NCBI GenBank assembly: GCA_024644435.1 | Contig: JAHEKZ010000017.1 | Location: forward strand, 1-44,592 | Source of the DNA: Actinomycetes bacterium | Lineage (GTDB): Bacteria > Actinomycetota > Actinomycetes > JAHEKZ01 | Length of the DNA stretch: 44,592 bases | Reading direction: 5' to 3' | Shown here: one piece after another, positions 32,874-41,800 of the stretch | Layout: each line of letters starts with the position of its first letter | Position numbering within the stretch: the first letter of the stretch is position 1 | Position numbers and translations under genes: made by a program | The notes under the pieces: generated by a model | Told to the model about the DNA's origin: nothing | The model's database searches: none | What the model saw: the letters and a program-made list of their open reading frames with translations, nothing else

Positions 32874-33682
32874 GATCCAGCCGGCGGCCAGAAGCCGTCG
32901 TCGCCGACGGAGCCGGAGACCGCCTCCTCGAGCGGCAGTGGCTCGACCAGCTCGGGACCGTTGTTGCGCACGCTGTTGACCCGCACCGATACCGGATATG
33001 CCGACAGGGGTGAGATCTGCGCCGGAGACATGAGCTTCTCGACCACCTCCCGTTCGCCCACCCTCGGATCCAGCCACCTCTCCCAGTCCGATGCCGTAAT
33101 CACGACGGGCATCCGGTCATGGATCCGACCTACGGAATCGGTGGCAGCGGTCGTGATGATCGTGGCGGTCAGCAGCCACGACTCAGGGTCATCAGGCTCT
33201 TTGGACTTGTCGTGCCACCACTCGTACAGACCGGCCATGGCGAGGCTGTGGCCGTCGGCCCGGTGGATGTAGAAGGGCTGCTTGACCGGCTTCCCACGCG
33301 ACGTCAGCGGAACGTTCTCACCGGTGGGCGTGTACCACTCGTAGTACCCGTCAGCCGGCAGCAGACAACGTCGCTTCACGAAAGCTCGCCGGAACGCCGG
33401 CTTCTCGGCGACCGTCTCGGCACGCGCGTTGATCATCCGCGAGCCGATCGACCGATCCTTCGCCCAGGACGGCACCAGACCCCAGCGCAACGTGCGCAAT
33501 TGGCGCTGGCCTGGTGCATCCTCCGCCGCGTCATCGGGGCGCTGCGAGAGAACGGCGTACACCTTCTTGGTCGGTGCCACATTGAAGTCAGCATGCAGGG
33601 GATGCTCGACCAATGACTCCTCTACCTCGAACTCCTCGACCAGCGCGTCGGGATCCTTCGCCGATGCATAGCGTCCACACAT
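32870..33682 (-). CDS. SRAP domain protein (YedK/HMCES-like)
   Basis: A 270-residue SOS-response-associated peptidase-family protein that forms a covalent crosslink with abasic sites in single-stranded DNA. The mature N-terminal Cys2 (MCGRYA) is the reactive residue. Further hallmarks are FNVAPT, RWGLVPSWAKD, INARAETVAEKPAFR, RCLLPADGYYEW and the His of GRIHDRMPVVI. The start ATG 33682 is fixed by the Cys2 requirement. Only 23 bases separate it from the divergent rsgA. Its placement ahead of sigR links DNA-damage tolerance with oxidative stress. Confidence 0.95.
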   Translation of the reverse strand: MCGRYASAKDPDALVEEFEVEESLVEHPLHADFNVAPTKKVYAVLSQRPDDAAEDAPGQRQLRTLRWGLVPSWAKDRSIGSRMINARAETVAEKPAFRRAFVKRRCLLPADGYYEWYTPTGENVPLTSRGKPVKQPFYIHRADGHSLAMAGLYEWWHDKSKEPDDPESWLLTATIITTAATDSVGRIHDRMPVVITASDWERWLDPRVGEREVVEKLMSPAQISPLSAYPVSVRVNSVRNNGPELVEPLPLEEAVSGSVGDDGFWPPAGS

Positions 33683-33705
33683 GAGTCGCACCCTAGGCTG
33701 AGGCA

Positions 33706-34716
33706 GTGAGCCGGCGCCACGATCAACTCGACGAGGACGACGTACGCGTTCGCCCTGGCAAGGGAAAGTCGCGAGCACGCAGCAAGATCCGGCCAGAGCA
33801 CCAGGAAGCCAGCAAGGCGATGGTCATGGCCGTCGACCGGGGGCGGTTCACGGCGGTCCTCGACGACGACCCCGCACGGCTGGTCTACGCGGTGAAGGCG
33901 CGCGAAATTGGCCGCAAGGGCATCGTCGTGGGCGACCGGGTCGACATCGTCGGAGACCTCTCAGGTGGTGCCGACGCACTGGCTCGGATCGTGCGGCGTC
34001 AGCCCCGCAGCACCGTTCTTCGCCGATCCGCCGATGACACTGACGACGTCGAGCGCGTCGTCGTGGCCAACGCCGAGCAGCTGGCCATCGTGGTCGCCGC
34101 TGCCGACCCGGAGCCAAGGCCACGTCTTGTCGACCGCGCCCTCATCGCCGCCTTCGACGGGGGGTTGCGCCCCGCCGTCATCGTGACCAAGACCGACCTC
34201 GCCAGTCCCCGCGACCTGGTGGAGCGGTACGCGGCCCTCGACATCGAAGTGCTGACCCGCTCGAAGGACGACCCGCTCGACAGCGTCCATGCGCTTCTCG
34301 ACGGTCGGACCACCGTCCTGCTCGGGCACTCAGGCGTCGGCAAGTCGACCCTGGTGAACGAACTGGTCCCCGAGGCCTTCCGGGCCATTGGGGTGGTCAA
34401 TGCCGTGACTGGTCGAGGCCGCCACACGTCGACCTCCGCGGTGGCCTTTCCGCTCTCCCCTCGTGGGTGGGTGGTTGACACTCCCGGCATCCGTTCGTTC
34501 GGTCTCGCACACGTCGATCTAGACCGCTTCATGCGCGCCTTCCCTGACCTGGCTGAAGGAGCGACCGAATGCCCCCGTGGTTGCACCCACGAAGCCGGGG
34601 AAGGGCAGGAGTGCGCGCTCGATGCGTTCGTCGCACGAGGTGGAGCTGATCCGGCGCGGTTGGTCTCGCTGCGCCGTCTGCTGGCGAGCCGCAGCGACGC
34701 GACGGCTACCTACTAG
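33706..34716 (+). CDS. rsgA: Ribosome small-subunit GTPase RsgA
   Basis: A 336-residue circularly permuted GTPase that helps 30S maturation. It has an N-terminal OB-fold (about 40-110), then G4 TKTD, G1 GHSGVGKST, G2/G3 region RGRHTSTSA and DTPGIRSFG, and a C-terminal zinc-binding segment CPRGCTHEAGEGQECA. The start is GTG 33706. Its stop TAG lies in a CTAG tetramer shared with the stop of the convergent DUF2231 gene. It belongs thematically with bL37 nearby. Confidence 0.95.
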   Translation: MSRRHDQLDEDDVRVRPGKGKSRARSKIRPEHQEASKAMVMAVDRGRFTAVLDDDPARLVYAVKAREIGRKGIVVGDRVDIVGDLSGGADALARIVRRQPRSTVLRRSADDTDDVERVVVANAEQLAIVVAAADPEPRPRLVDRALIAAFDGGLRPAVIVTKTDLASPRDLVERYAALDIEVLTRSKDDPLDSVHALLDGRTTVLLGHSGVGKSTLVNELVPEAFRAIGVVNAVTGRGRHTSTSAVAFPLSPRGWVVDTPGIRSFGLAHVDLDRFMRAFPDLAEGATECPRGCTHEAGEGQECALDAFVARGGADPARLVSLRRLLASRSDATATY

Positions 34717-35168
34717 GCACCCCAGACCGCCTCGGCTCCAGAGTGCCCCACCAGCACTATCAAGACCATGGAACCTAGGGAAACGACCACCGCTGCGACG
34801 GTCACCAGCACGTTCAGCCAACGGGGCACCGGAGATCCGGCATGTGAACGGCGACCGAACCACCAGAGCGCAATAGACAGCACCAACAGCGGGACCACCC
34901 AGAAGATGACGCCGTTACCGAGCTCGACGTGATCGTCCAGCCGGCTGCTTGCCGGCGCCGTCTCTTGGAGCTGCTCCCCCGTGGAGGTGGCAATCGGAAC
35001 GCATGCCAAGACGACCGCCGCAGCAGCAACCACCAGGATGCCGAAGCGGATGCGCCACTTCGGGACGAGCGCAATGGCGATCACTCCGAGGGCTGCAAGC
35101 GGCAGCAGCACGACCACGGCGTGCACGACGAGTGGATGCAGCGGGATTCCGCCGAGAGTCTCTGGCAT
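34713..35168 (-). CDS. DUF2231 membrane protein (copy 1)
   Basis: A 151-residue protein with four membrane helices. The N-terminus MPETLGGIPLHPLVVHAVVV contains the hallmark LHPLVVH of DUF2231, a family often linked to redox or heme-associated membrane proteins. The start is ATG 35168; GTG 35174 would add two residues. It is the downstream member of a tandem pair, with 80 bases between them. Function unknown. Confidence 0.85.
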   Translation of the reverse strand: MPETLGGIPLHPLVVHAVVVLLPLAALGVIAIALVPKWRIRFGILVVAAAAVVLACVPIATSTGEQLQETAPASSRLDDHVELGNGVIFWVVPLLVLSIALWWFGRRSHAGSPVPRWLNVLVTVAAVVVSLGSMVLIVLVGHSGAEAVWGA

Positions 35169-35248
35169 AGACACATTCAGCCAGCCCATGGCCCACCGAG
35201 CAAGCCCGCACGAACCGATGACGCCACGGTGACCCGGAGCTAACGAGC

Positions 35249-35713
35249 TCAACCCCAGTGGGCCACCGCCCCCGTCCATGCGGTCAGGAGCACCTGGCCG
35301 GTCGCCGCCATCGCAGCGACGATCGTGATGACAGCCACCAGGGTCGGCAACAAGGGATTCCCGAAACCGTCTCGGCGTCGACGATCCAGATCGAGCAGCA
35401 GGACAGCCGACACGGCGAGCCAGAGCGCGAACCCGAACCACACAGACGACGAGCCGTAGTCGGCGTGCTGAGCTGTAGCTAGGGGCGTGACATCGGGGTA
35501 GAGAGAGCGGTCGAGGTTCTCGCCGGTGAACTTGCCGGCGATGGTCGCCGCCCATGCCGCCGTGGTGAGCATCCAGGTCAGGACGCCCCACCGGGCGCGG
35601 AGATCCTGGCTCACCGCGATGACAACCGCGAGGAGCGCTGCGACCGGTATGAGTACCACGGCACCGTGCACCACTAGCGGGTGCAACGGCAGACCGAAGA
35701 CCGTCTCTGGCAC
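35249..35713 (-). CDS. DUF2231 membrane protein (copy 2)
   Basis: A 154-residue paralogue of the adjacent DUF2231 protein, with LPLHPLVVHGAVVLIPVAALL at the N-terminus and four membrane helices. The GTG start at 35713 has an excellent AGGAGG ribosome site. The two copies share the MPET..G.PLHPLVVH..VVL.P.AAL pattern, indicating duplication. The two conserved His of LHPLVVH could bind a metal or heme, which is inference. The gene is divergent from the inositol-phosphatase-family gene, with 79 bases between starts. Confidence 0.85.
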   Translation of the reverse strand: MPETVFGLPLHPLVVHGAVVLIPVAALLAVVIAVSQDLRARWGVLTWMLTTAAWAATIAGKFTGENLDRSLYPDVTPLATAQHADYGSSSVWFGFALWLAVSAVLLLDLDRRRRDGFGNPLLPTLVAVITIVAAMAATGQVLLTAWTGAVAHWG

Positions 35714-35792
35714 ACGACCTCCTTCCGCCTCGCGCAGAGTAACCCCGGATACGGGGTCACGTGGGGTGATTGCGGTCGTTACTCTGCTCGCC

Positions 35793-36590
35793 GTGACCGA
35801 CGACCTCGCTTTCGCCCTCCACCTGGCGGACGCCGCAGACGCACTGACGATGGAGCGCTTTGGCGCCCTTGACCTCACGGTCGATACGAAGCCGGACCTC
35901 ACCCCCGTCAGTGACGCCGACCGGGCGACCGAAGAGCTCCTGCGCCGCTCGATCGGCACCCAACGACCAGGTGACGCGGTGATGGGTGAGGAGTTCGGGG
36001 CGTCAGGTGACTCGTCCCGATGTTGGATCATTGATCCGATCGACGGCACGAAGAGCTACGTTCGGGGGGTTCCGATCTGGGCCACCTTGATCGCGCTCGC
36101 CGTGGAGACGCCGGCTACGGCCACGCGCGACATCACGTTGGGCGTGGTCAGCGCTCCTGCGCTCGGCCGCCGCTGGTGGGCCTCGCGCGGTGACGGCGCC
36201 TGGCTCTCGTCGGCCGGTGAGGTGAACCGGCTGAGCGTCTCAGCGGTTGCCGACCTCAACGACGCCTCGGTCGGGTTCTCGGAGTGGAACGACCCAGCCT
36301 GGGACCTCGACGATCGGCGCTCCCAGTTCGACGGGCTTCTTCGCGCCGCCTGGCGCTCACGCGCCTACGGCGACTTCTGGTCACACATGATGGTGGCCGA
36401 GGGATCGATCGACGCCGCACTGGAACCGGAGCTCAGCCTGTGGGACATGGCCGCTCTGGTGCCGATCGTGGAAGAGGCGGGAGGTCGCCTGACCGCCCTC
36501 GACGGCAGGTCACCGATGGTCGGCGGAAACGCGATTTCGTCCAACGGCCTGCTCCACCGCGACCTCTTGGGCGTCTTCGCGTCGCCGTGA
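35793..36590 (+). CDS. Inositol monophosphatase family enzyme (HisN-like)
   Basis: A 265-residue Mg-dependent phosphatase. The metal ligands are in MGEEFG and WIIDPIDGTKSYVRG, with a C-terminal ELSLWDMAALVPIVEEAGGRLT. The form DPIDGTKSYVRGVPIWATLIAL and the short length best match the actinobacterial HisN-type histidinol-phosphatases, though myo-inositol-1-phosphatase or other sugar phosphates remain possible. The start is GTG 35793. The last 81 bases overlap the convergent membrane protein gene, an unusually long overlap. Confidence 0.88.
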   Translation: MTDDLAFALHLADAADALTMERFGALDLTVDTKPDLTPVSDADRATEELLRRSIGTQRPGDAVMGEEFGASGDSSRCWIIDPIDGTKSYVRGVPIWATLIALAVETPATATRDITLGVVSAPALGRRWWASRGDGAWLSSAGEVNRLSVSAVADLNDASVGFSEWNDPAWDLDDRRSQFDGLLRAAWRSRAYGDFWSHMMVAEGSIDAALEPELSLWDMAALVPIVEEAGGRLTALDGRSPMVGGNAISSNGLLHRDLLGVFASP

Positions 36591-37271
36591 CCTGAACCGG
36601 CCAGGCAGCTGGACGAGCAAGGGGGCGACCGAGATCGCCATCAGGTCGAACCAGCCATAACCCCCGGCGGCACCACTGGGAGGGTTGCCCATGCTCACCA
36701 GTCCGGTCGGGTCATGGGGTTGCCACGCCCACGTGCCCATCCAGGTGCCGATCCACTCGAGATAGGTGACGACGAAGAAGGCGCCCACATACAACAGGCG
36801 CGATCGTCCGAAGGCGAGAAATCCCAACAGACAGCCGTACCAGAACAGCCCAAGGACATCTGGTCGTGGCGCCAGACCACTCACACCCCAGAGGGCATAC
36901 AGACCCCCGCCGATAACGGTGGCGATCACCAGCGCCCGTGCATGCGAGCGAAAGAACGTCGATCGACCCATGCAGAGTGCAGCCAGGTACACGAGACCAT
37001 GGCCGGGCGGCACGAAGGCCGGGACGTTGTCGAATCGGTAGGTGTAGACCTCGAGCCACGGTGAGAACGTGTACTCGACAAGGGTCGCGAACACGATGAC
37101 CACCAACGTCTGTGTCCGCACCAGAGTGTTCTCCCGACGCAGCAGCACCGCGAGCAAGATCCAGGTCATGACACCGAGCAGGTGCTGCTGCAGCAGGGTG
37201 GCGCCCTGGTCCAGCCCAAGGGTGACCGGGATCCACGCCAGGACGATCACGGGAGTCCGCCACTCAGTCAC
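36510..37271 (-). CDS. Polytopic membrane protein, unknown function
   Basis: A 253-residue protein with about seven membrane helices from the N-terminus, and a conserved-looking VEYTFSPWLEVYTYRFDNVPAFVPPGHGLVYLAAL loop and an LEWIGTWMGTWAW segment. I do not recognise a named family, although VPPGHGLVY-type loops occur in uncharacterised actinobacterial membrane proteins. The start is GTG 37271. Its C-terminal 27 codons are antisense to the phosphatase gene; hydrophobic periodicity ends before that, so the true end may be functionally flexible. Confidence 0.75.
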   Translation of the reverse strand: MTEWRTPVIVLAWIPVTLGLDQGATLLQQHLLGVMTWILLAVLLRRENTLVRTQTLVVIVFATLVEYTFSPWLEVYTYRFDNVPAFVPPGHGLVYLAALCMGRSTFFRSHARALVIATVIGGGLYALWGVSGLAPRPDVLGLFWYGCLLGFLAFGRSRLLYVGAFFVVTYLEWIGTWMGTWAWQPHDPTGLVSMGNPPSGAAGGYGWFDLMAISVAPLLVQLPGRFRSRRREDAQEVAVEQAVGRNRVSADHR

Positions 37272-37375
37272 CTGACCAGTGTGCCAGCGGCACCGGGCAA
37301 CAGATCACCCCGTGCAGCCATTGCCCTGGTCCGCCTGACGATCAATCATGGAGGCACAACCTCTGGAGGTGCACG

Positions 37376-37756
37376 GTGCTCGTCTCAGACGCCATGACGA
37401 CCGACGTCGTCACGATCGGCCCGTCCCACTCGCTCCGCAGCGCCAGTCAGATGATGGCTGAGCGCAAGATCGGGTCGGTGATCGTGCACGATCCGGAGGC
37501 CGACGGCCCGGGAATCCTCACGGAGCGCGACATCGTGAGCGCGGTCGCCAGCGGCATCGACCTCGATACCTCCTTGGCTGGCGAGCACCTCACCAAGGAC
37601 TCCGCCTACGGGTCGCCCGGGTGGAGCCTCGGCGAGGCCACCGAGGCCATGAAGCGTGGCGGTTTCCGGCATCTCGTGGTCGTCGATGGCAGCGATGTCG
37701 CTGGGATCATCTCGATGCGCGACATCGTGCGGGCCTGGGGGAACAGCGGGGCCTAA
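37376..37756 (+). CDS. CBS domain protein
   Basis: A 126-residue protein made of two CBS motifs. The first is SDAMTTDVVTIGPSHSLRSASQMMAERKIG and the second VVVDGSDVAGIISMRDIVRA. Pairs of CBS motifs bind adenosine ligands as sensors of energy state. The start is GTG 37376 with GGAGGT upstream. A short palindrome ACCTC-TG-GAGGT (37359-37370) contains this ribosome site. The gene lies 55 bases before copZ and may be co-transcribed with it. Confidence 0.88.
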   Translation: MLVSDAMTTDVVTIGPSHSLRSASQMMAERKIGSVIVHDPEADGPGILTERDIVSAVASGIDLDTSLAGEHLTKDSAYGSPGWSLGEATEAMKRGGFRHLVVVDGSDVAGIISMRDIVRAWGNSGA

Positions 37757-37811
37757 ACTCGGGTTGACACCAACGAGAGCACCCGTTCGAGGACGACCCC
37801 GAGGAGCACCC

Positions 37812-38021
37812 ATGTCCGCGACCGCCACCTACACCGTGACCGGCATGACGTGTGGCCACTGCGTCCAGGCCGTCACCGACGAGATCTCTGCGATTGACGG
37901 GGTTGAGAGCGTCGACGTCCAGCTGGAAAGCGGCCTCGTCACCGTGGTCAGCGCCGAGCCGCTCGCCTCCCCCGTGGTCGCAGCCGCCGTAGACGAGGCC
38001 GGCTACGCGCTCGCGACATGA
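37812..38021 (+). CDS. copZ: Copper chaperone (CopZ-like, HMA domain)
   Basis: A 69-residue heavy-metal-associated domain. The metal site MTCGHC (12-17) is intact, with [16 protein letters not shown] and [10 protein letters not shown] completing the ferredoxin-like fold. ATG 37812 follows GAGGAG. The stop overlaps the copA ATG by 4 bases, so chaperone and exporter are translationally coupled. It delivers Cu(I) to CopA. Confidence 0.93.
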   Translation: MSATATYTVTGMTCGHCVQAVTDEISAIDGVESVDVQLESGLVTVVSAEPLASPVVAAAVDEAGYALAT

Positions 38022-40243
38022 GTGACGCCGTCGAGCTTTCCATCGGCGGTATGACGTGCGCGTCGTGTGCCGCCCGGATCGAGAAGAAGCTCAACCGCAT
38101 GGAGGGTGTCTCCGCCTCGGTCAACTACGCGACCGAGACCGCCCATGTCGACGTCACCGATCCCACGATCGACACCGAGGCACTGCTGGCCACCGTCGAG
38201 AAGCTGGGGTATTCGGCGACGCTGCCGGCGGTTCGACGGCCAGGCGGGTCCGACGAAGCGACCGACGAGAGCAGTGCCGATCCCGAGACCGAGATGTGGC
38301 GCCAGCGCCTCATCGTCTCGGCGGTCTTGGCGCTGCCGGTCCTGCTGATGTCGATGATCCCTGCGCTGCAGTTCACGAACTGGCAGTGGCTGGCGCTGAC
38401 GTTGGCGTCGCCCGTAGCCGTCTGGGGGGCTTGGCCCTTCCACCACGCCGCGTGGGTGAACCTGCGCCATGGAACCACCACGATGGACACCTTGATCAGC
38501 GTCGGAGTCGGCGCTGCCTACCTGTGGTCGGTCTACGCGCTCTTCTTCGGCGACGCAGGCATGCCCGGCATGACGATGGAGATGACGTTCACCTCGTCCG
38601 GCAATGAGGAGATCTACCTCGAGGTTGCCTCGGTGGTCACCGTCTTCATCGTTGCTGGCCGCTACTTCGAACGGCGAGCAAAGCAGCGATCGGGTGCGGC
38701 CCTACGGGCCCTTCTGAGCCTGGGAGCAAAGGACGTCGCAGTTCTGCGCAACGACTCCGAGGTCCGCGTGCCCATCGAAGAGCTCGCCGTCGGCGATATC
38801 TTCGTCGTGCGACCAGGCGAGCGGATCGCCACTGACGGAGTGGTGGTCGAGGGTTCCTCCGCCGTCGACACCGCGATGCTGACCGGTGAGAGCGTGCCGG
38901 TCGAGGTCGCAGTCGACGACAGCGTCGTGGGGGCGACGGTCAACGTCGGGGGTCGGCTGGTCGTTCGGGCCACCCGGGTTGGTTCAGACACGCAGCTGGC
39001 TCAGATGGCGGCACTGGTCTCGGCCGCGCAGGCGGGCAAGGCGCCCGTCCAGCGCCTGGCCGACCGGGTTGCCGCCGTGTTCGTCCCTGTCGTCATGGCG
39101 ATCGCGGCCGCGACGTGGGTCGGCTGGTATCTCGCCACCGGCTCGGCGACCGAGGCCTTCACCTCAGGCGTTGCCGTCCTGATCATCGCGTGCCCCTGCG
39201 CACTCGGGCTGGCAACACCCACTGCTCTCCTTGTCGGCACCGGTCGCGGCGCACAGCTGGGGATCGTGATCCGGGGGCCAGAGATCCTCGAGTCCACCCG
39301 GCAGGTCGACACCGTCGTGCTCGACAAGACCGGAACAGTCACGACCGGCAAGATGTCGGTGACTGAGGTGACTCCTGCGTCCGGCACGGACACTCCCGAC
39401 CTGCTGCGACTTGCCGGTGCCGTCGAGGACGGATCGGAGCACCCCATCGCCCAGGCGATCGCCTCTTACGCCCGCGATGCCATCGGCTCACTTCCCGTCG
39501 TCGATGGCTTCGCCAACCACGGTGGCCGTGGTGTGGTCGGAGTTGTTGATGGGCGTGCCGTTGTCGTGGGCCGACCTGCGTGGATGGCCGAATGGAGTCT
39601 GACTGTTCCGGAAGACCTCGCCACGGGCATTGAGCAGGCTCAGGCCCGCGGGGCCACCGTGGCTGTGGTTGCGTGGGACGGCAGCGTGCGGGGCTACCTA
39701 GGCGTCAGCGACACCGTCAAGCCGACGAGTGCCGAGGCCGTGGCCGAGCTGCGACGCCTCGGCCTGGAGCCCATCCTGCTCACCGGTGACCACGCCACCA
39801 CCGCGGCTTCCGTCGCCGCCGAGGTGGGGATCGACCACGTGGTGTCAGACGTTCTGCCCGAGGGGAAGGTCGACGAGGTACGACGGCTGCAGCATGAGGG
39901 GCGGGTGGTCGCGATGGTCGGAGACGGTGTCAACGACGCTCCTGCGCTGGCCACCGCAGACCTGGGACTGGCCATGGGTACCGGCACAGACGCCGCGATG
40001 CAGGCCAGCGACTTGACCTTGGTTCGCGGCGACTTGCGTGCAGCGCCGGACGCCATCAAGCTCTCGCGGCGAGTCCTCGGCACCATCAAGGGCAACCTCT
40101 TCTGGGCCTTCGCCTACAACGTCGCGGCGATCCCCCTCGCCGCAGCCGGGCTCTTGAACCCCATCATCGCCGGCTTCGCCATGGCGGCGTCCAGCCTGTT
40201 CGTGATGGGAAACTCTCTCAGGCTGAAGGCCTACACCCCCTGA
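38018..40243 (+). CDS. copA: Copper-translocating P-type ATPase
   Basis: A 741-residue P1B-type ATPase exporting Cu(I). There is a single N-terminal HMA domain with GMTCASC (Cys14/Cys17), then eight membrane helices, the actuator TGES, the membrane CPC motif (392-394), phosphorylation Asp436 in DKTGT, the HP motif in [10 protein letters not shown], and GDGVND (635-640). The conserved tail [37 protein letters not shown] confirms Cu specificity (YN and MxxSS signatures). It starts ATG 38018 inside the copZ stop. No CsoR or CopY gene or clear operator was found in the window. Confidence 0.97.
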   Translation: MSDAVELSIGGMTCASCAARIEKKLNRMEGVSASVNYATETAHVDVTDPTIDTEALLATVEKLGYSATLPAVRRPGGSDEATDESSADPETEMWRQRLIVSAVLALPVLLMSMIPALQFTNWQWLALTLASPVAVWGAWPFHHAAWVNLRHGTTTMDTLISVGVGAAYLWSVYALFFGDAGMPGMTMEMTFTSSGNEEIYLEVASVVTVFIVAGRYFERRAKQRSGAALRALLSLGAKDVAVLRNDSEVRVPIEELAVGDIFVVRPGERIATDGVVVEGSSAVDTAMLTGESVPVEVAVDDSVVGATVNVGGRLVVRATRVGSDTQLAQMAALVSAAQAGKAPVQRLADRVAAVFVPVVMAIAAATWVGWYLATGSATEAFTSGVAVLIIACPCALGLATPTALLVGTGRGAQLGIVIRGPEILESTRQVDTVVLDKTGTVTTGKMSVTEVTPASGTDTPDLLRLAGAVEDGSEHPIAQAIASYARDAIGSLPVVDGFANHGGRGVVGVVDGRAVVVGRPAWMAEWSLTVPEDLATGIEQAQARGATVAVVAWDGSVRGYLGVSDTVKPTSAEAVAELRRLGLEPILLTGDHATTAASVAAEVGIDHVVSDVLPEGKVDEVRRLQHEGRVVAMVGDGVNDAPALATADLGLAMGTGTDAAMQASDLTLVRGDLRAAPDAIKLSRRVLGTIKGNLFWAFAYNVAAIPLAAAGLLNPIIAGFAMAASSLFVMGNSLRLKAYTP

Positions 40244-40248
40244 CTGCG

Positions 40249-40391
40249 CCCCCTTGGGGCCATGTCACACCGGTTCGGAATGACCGAACCACGGGGGTAC
40301 CCATCCAGGCGCAGAGCCGTCGCGCCCGACCGATGGGTACCGCGTAGGTTCGTCGTGACCGAACCCATGTGACATGGCCCCAAAACGGGGG
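40249..40391. repeat. Large nested palindrome between copA and narK
   Basis: A 143 bp imperfect palindrome fills the gap between convergent genes. Outer arms TTGGGGCCATGTCACA (40254-40269) and TGTGACATGGCCCCAA (40368-40383) are perfect, and beyond them CCCCC (40249-40253) faces GGGGG (40387-40391). Inside, GGTTCGG (40272-40278) pairs with CCGAACC (40359-40365), CGAACC (40285-40290) with GGTTCG (40347-40352), GGTACCCATC (40296-40305) with GATGGGTACC (40332-40341), and GGCGC (40308-40312) with GCGCC (40322-40326). Each half also folds into its own small hairpin. It could be a bidirectional terminator, a cruciform/protein-binding site or a MITE-like repeat. Confidence 0.85.
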
Positions 40392-40394
40392 TGG

Positions 40395-41798
40395 CTAGCC
40401 GGGCTTGGGGGCGCCTGGTCGGGCGTAGCGCACCCAGGTGATCGCCACACCGCCCACGGCGTAGACCAGCCCGAGGACGAAGAACACCTTGGGCTCGGAC
40501 GCCGCCAAGATGGCACCGAAGAAGAACGGCCCGAAGGCAGCGATGGCCGAGGTCCAGCCGAGCACCCCACCGGCCTGCCTGCGTTCGAAGATCATCGGCA
40601 TCTGCTTGAACGTCGACGCGTTGCCGATCCCGGCGAACAAGAAGATCGCCAGCATCCCGAGCAGGAATCGCGTGAAGTCAGCGTGCAGCGCCTCCGCACC
40701 GGACGCCGGATCGGGAGACAAGGTGGTCAGGGTGAACCCGATGGAACCGACCAACCCGACGCCAGAGATCATCGTCCAGATGGCACCACCCATCTTGTCG
40801 GTGAGCGGGCTGAACACCACACGCGCTCCGGCGCCAATTAACGGCCCGAGCCATACGTACTTGATCGGGTTGGGGACGCTGTAGCTGGCGACCAGAAGTT
40901 GTGTTGACCCGTCACCGAGTGTCTCGACGATCGCCGTGTTGCCAGCGCCGTAGAGGTTCTTCAGCAGCAACCCGAACTGGGCGCTCAGACCAGCGAAGGT
41001 TCCGAACGTCATGACGTAGAGGTACGTCATCCACCAGGTGTCTGGGTTACTGAAGATGTCCATCTGCTGGCGGAAGTTGGCTGTCACCGGGACGCTCTTG
41101 AGCAGCACCCATGCCAGGATCGTCGCAATCACGACGAGTGGCAGGTAGACCAGGGCAGCGTTCTGGTACCAAACGTCCTTCTGGTCCCCGGTAGCCGGGT
41201 CGGTGAACGTCTGGGAGGTTCCAATGATGCCGACGCCGACAACCACAGGCGTCAGGAACTGCACGAGGCTGACACCAAAGTTGCCGATGCCCGCCTGCAG
41301 TCCGAGCGCGGTTCCCTGCAGTCTTCGTGGGAAGAAGTACGACGTGCTGGGCATGAAGCCGCTGAAGGCACCTCCACCGATCCCAGCGAAGAACGCGAGA
41401 GCCATGAGTACCCAGTAGGGCGTCTCGTTGTTCTGGATGGCGATCGCCCACCCCAGCAGCGGGAGCACCAGGAGTGCGGTGGTTATCGCAATGAGCTTGC
41501 GCGTACCGAGCACCGGGGGCAGGAACATCCACACCAGTCGGAGTGACCCGCCGGCCAGCCCGGGCATGGCCGCCAGCCAGTAGAGCTGGCTCTTGGTCAG
41601 GACGAACCCCAGGTTCGTCAGGATCGGCGCCAGCGCACTCGCCAGGAACCACGTGGAGAAGGCAAGAGTCAGAGCGAACGTGGAGATACTGAGGGTTCGC
41701 CAGGCAAGCTTGGAGTCCCACGTAGCTTCGTCTTCGGGGTCCCAGTCGGCGAGCCACTCCTTACCGCGTGGGTTTTCCAGTTGGGCTGATCCAGACAT
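40395..41798 (-). CDS. narK: Nitrate/nitrite transporter, NarK2-like
   Basis: A 467-residue, 12-TM major facilitator of the nitrate/nitrite porter family. The nitrate-signature region GGGAFSGFMPSTSYFFP followed by QGTALGLQAGIGNFGVSLVQF resembles E. coli NarK, so nitrate/nitrite exchange is likely. A second signature-like GIGNASTFKQMPMIF lies in the C-terminal half. The start ATG 41798 has AGGAGCC upstream and lies 2 bases after the preceding transporter's stop (tight operon). Its stop codon follows the large palindrome. Confidence 0.92.
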   Translation of the reverse strand: MSGSAQLENPRGKEWLADWDPEDEATWDSKLAWRTLSISTFALTLAFSTWFLASALAPILTNLGFVLTKSQLYWLAAMPGLAGGSLRLVWMFLPPVLGTRKLIAITTALLVLPLLGWAIAIQNNETPYWVLMALAFFAGIGGGAFSGFMPSTSYFFPRRLQGTALGLQAGIGNFGVSLVQFLTPVVVGVGIIGTSQTFTDPATGDQKDVWYQNAALVYLPLVVIATILAWVLLKSVPVTANFRQQMDIFSNPDTWWMTYLYVMTFGTFAGLSAQFGLLLKNLYGAGNTAIVETLGDGSTQLLVASYSVPNPIKYVWLGPLIGAGARVVFSPLTDKMGGAIWTMISGVGLVGSIGFTLTTLSPDPASGAEALHADFTRFLLGMLAIFLFAGIGNASTFKQMPMIFERRQAGGVLGWTSAIAAFGPFFFGAILAASEPKVFFVLGLVYAVGGVAITWVRYARPGAPKPG

Positions 41799-41800
41799 GC

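Noticed and set aside
37296-37328. GGGCAA...TTGCCC inverted repeat before the CBS gene
   Set aside because: Six-base arms with a long loop are expected by chance at this GC content.
37764-37792. TTGACA upstream of copZ as a separate promoter
   Set aside because: No acceptable -10 hexamer lies 16-19 bases downstream, so co-transcription with the CBS gene is equally likely.
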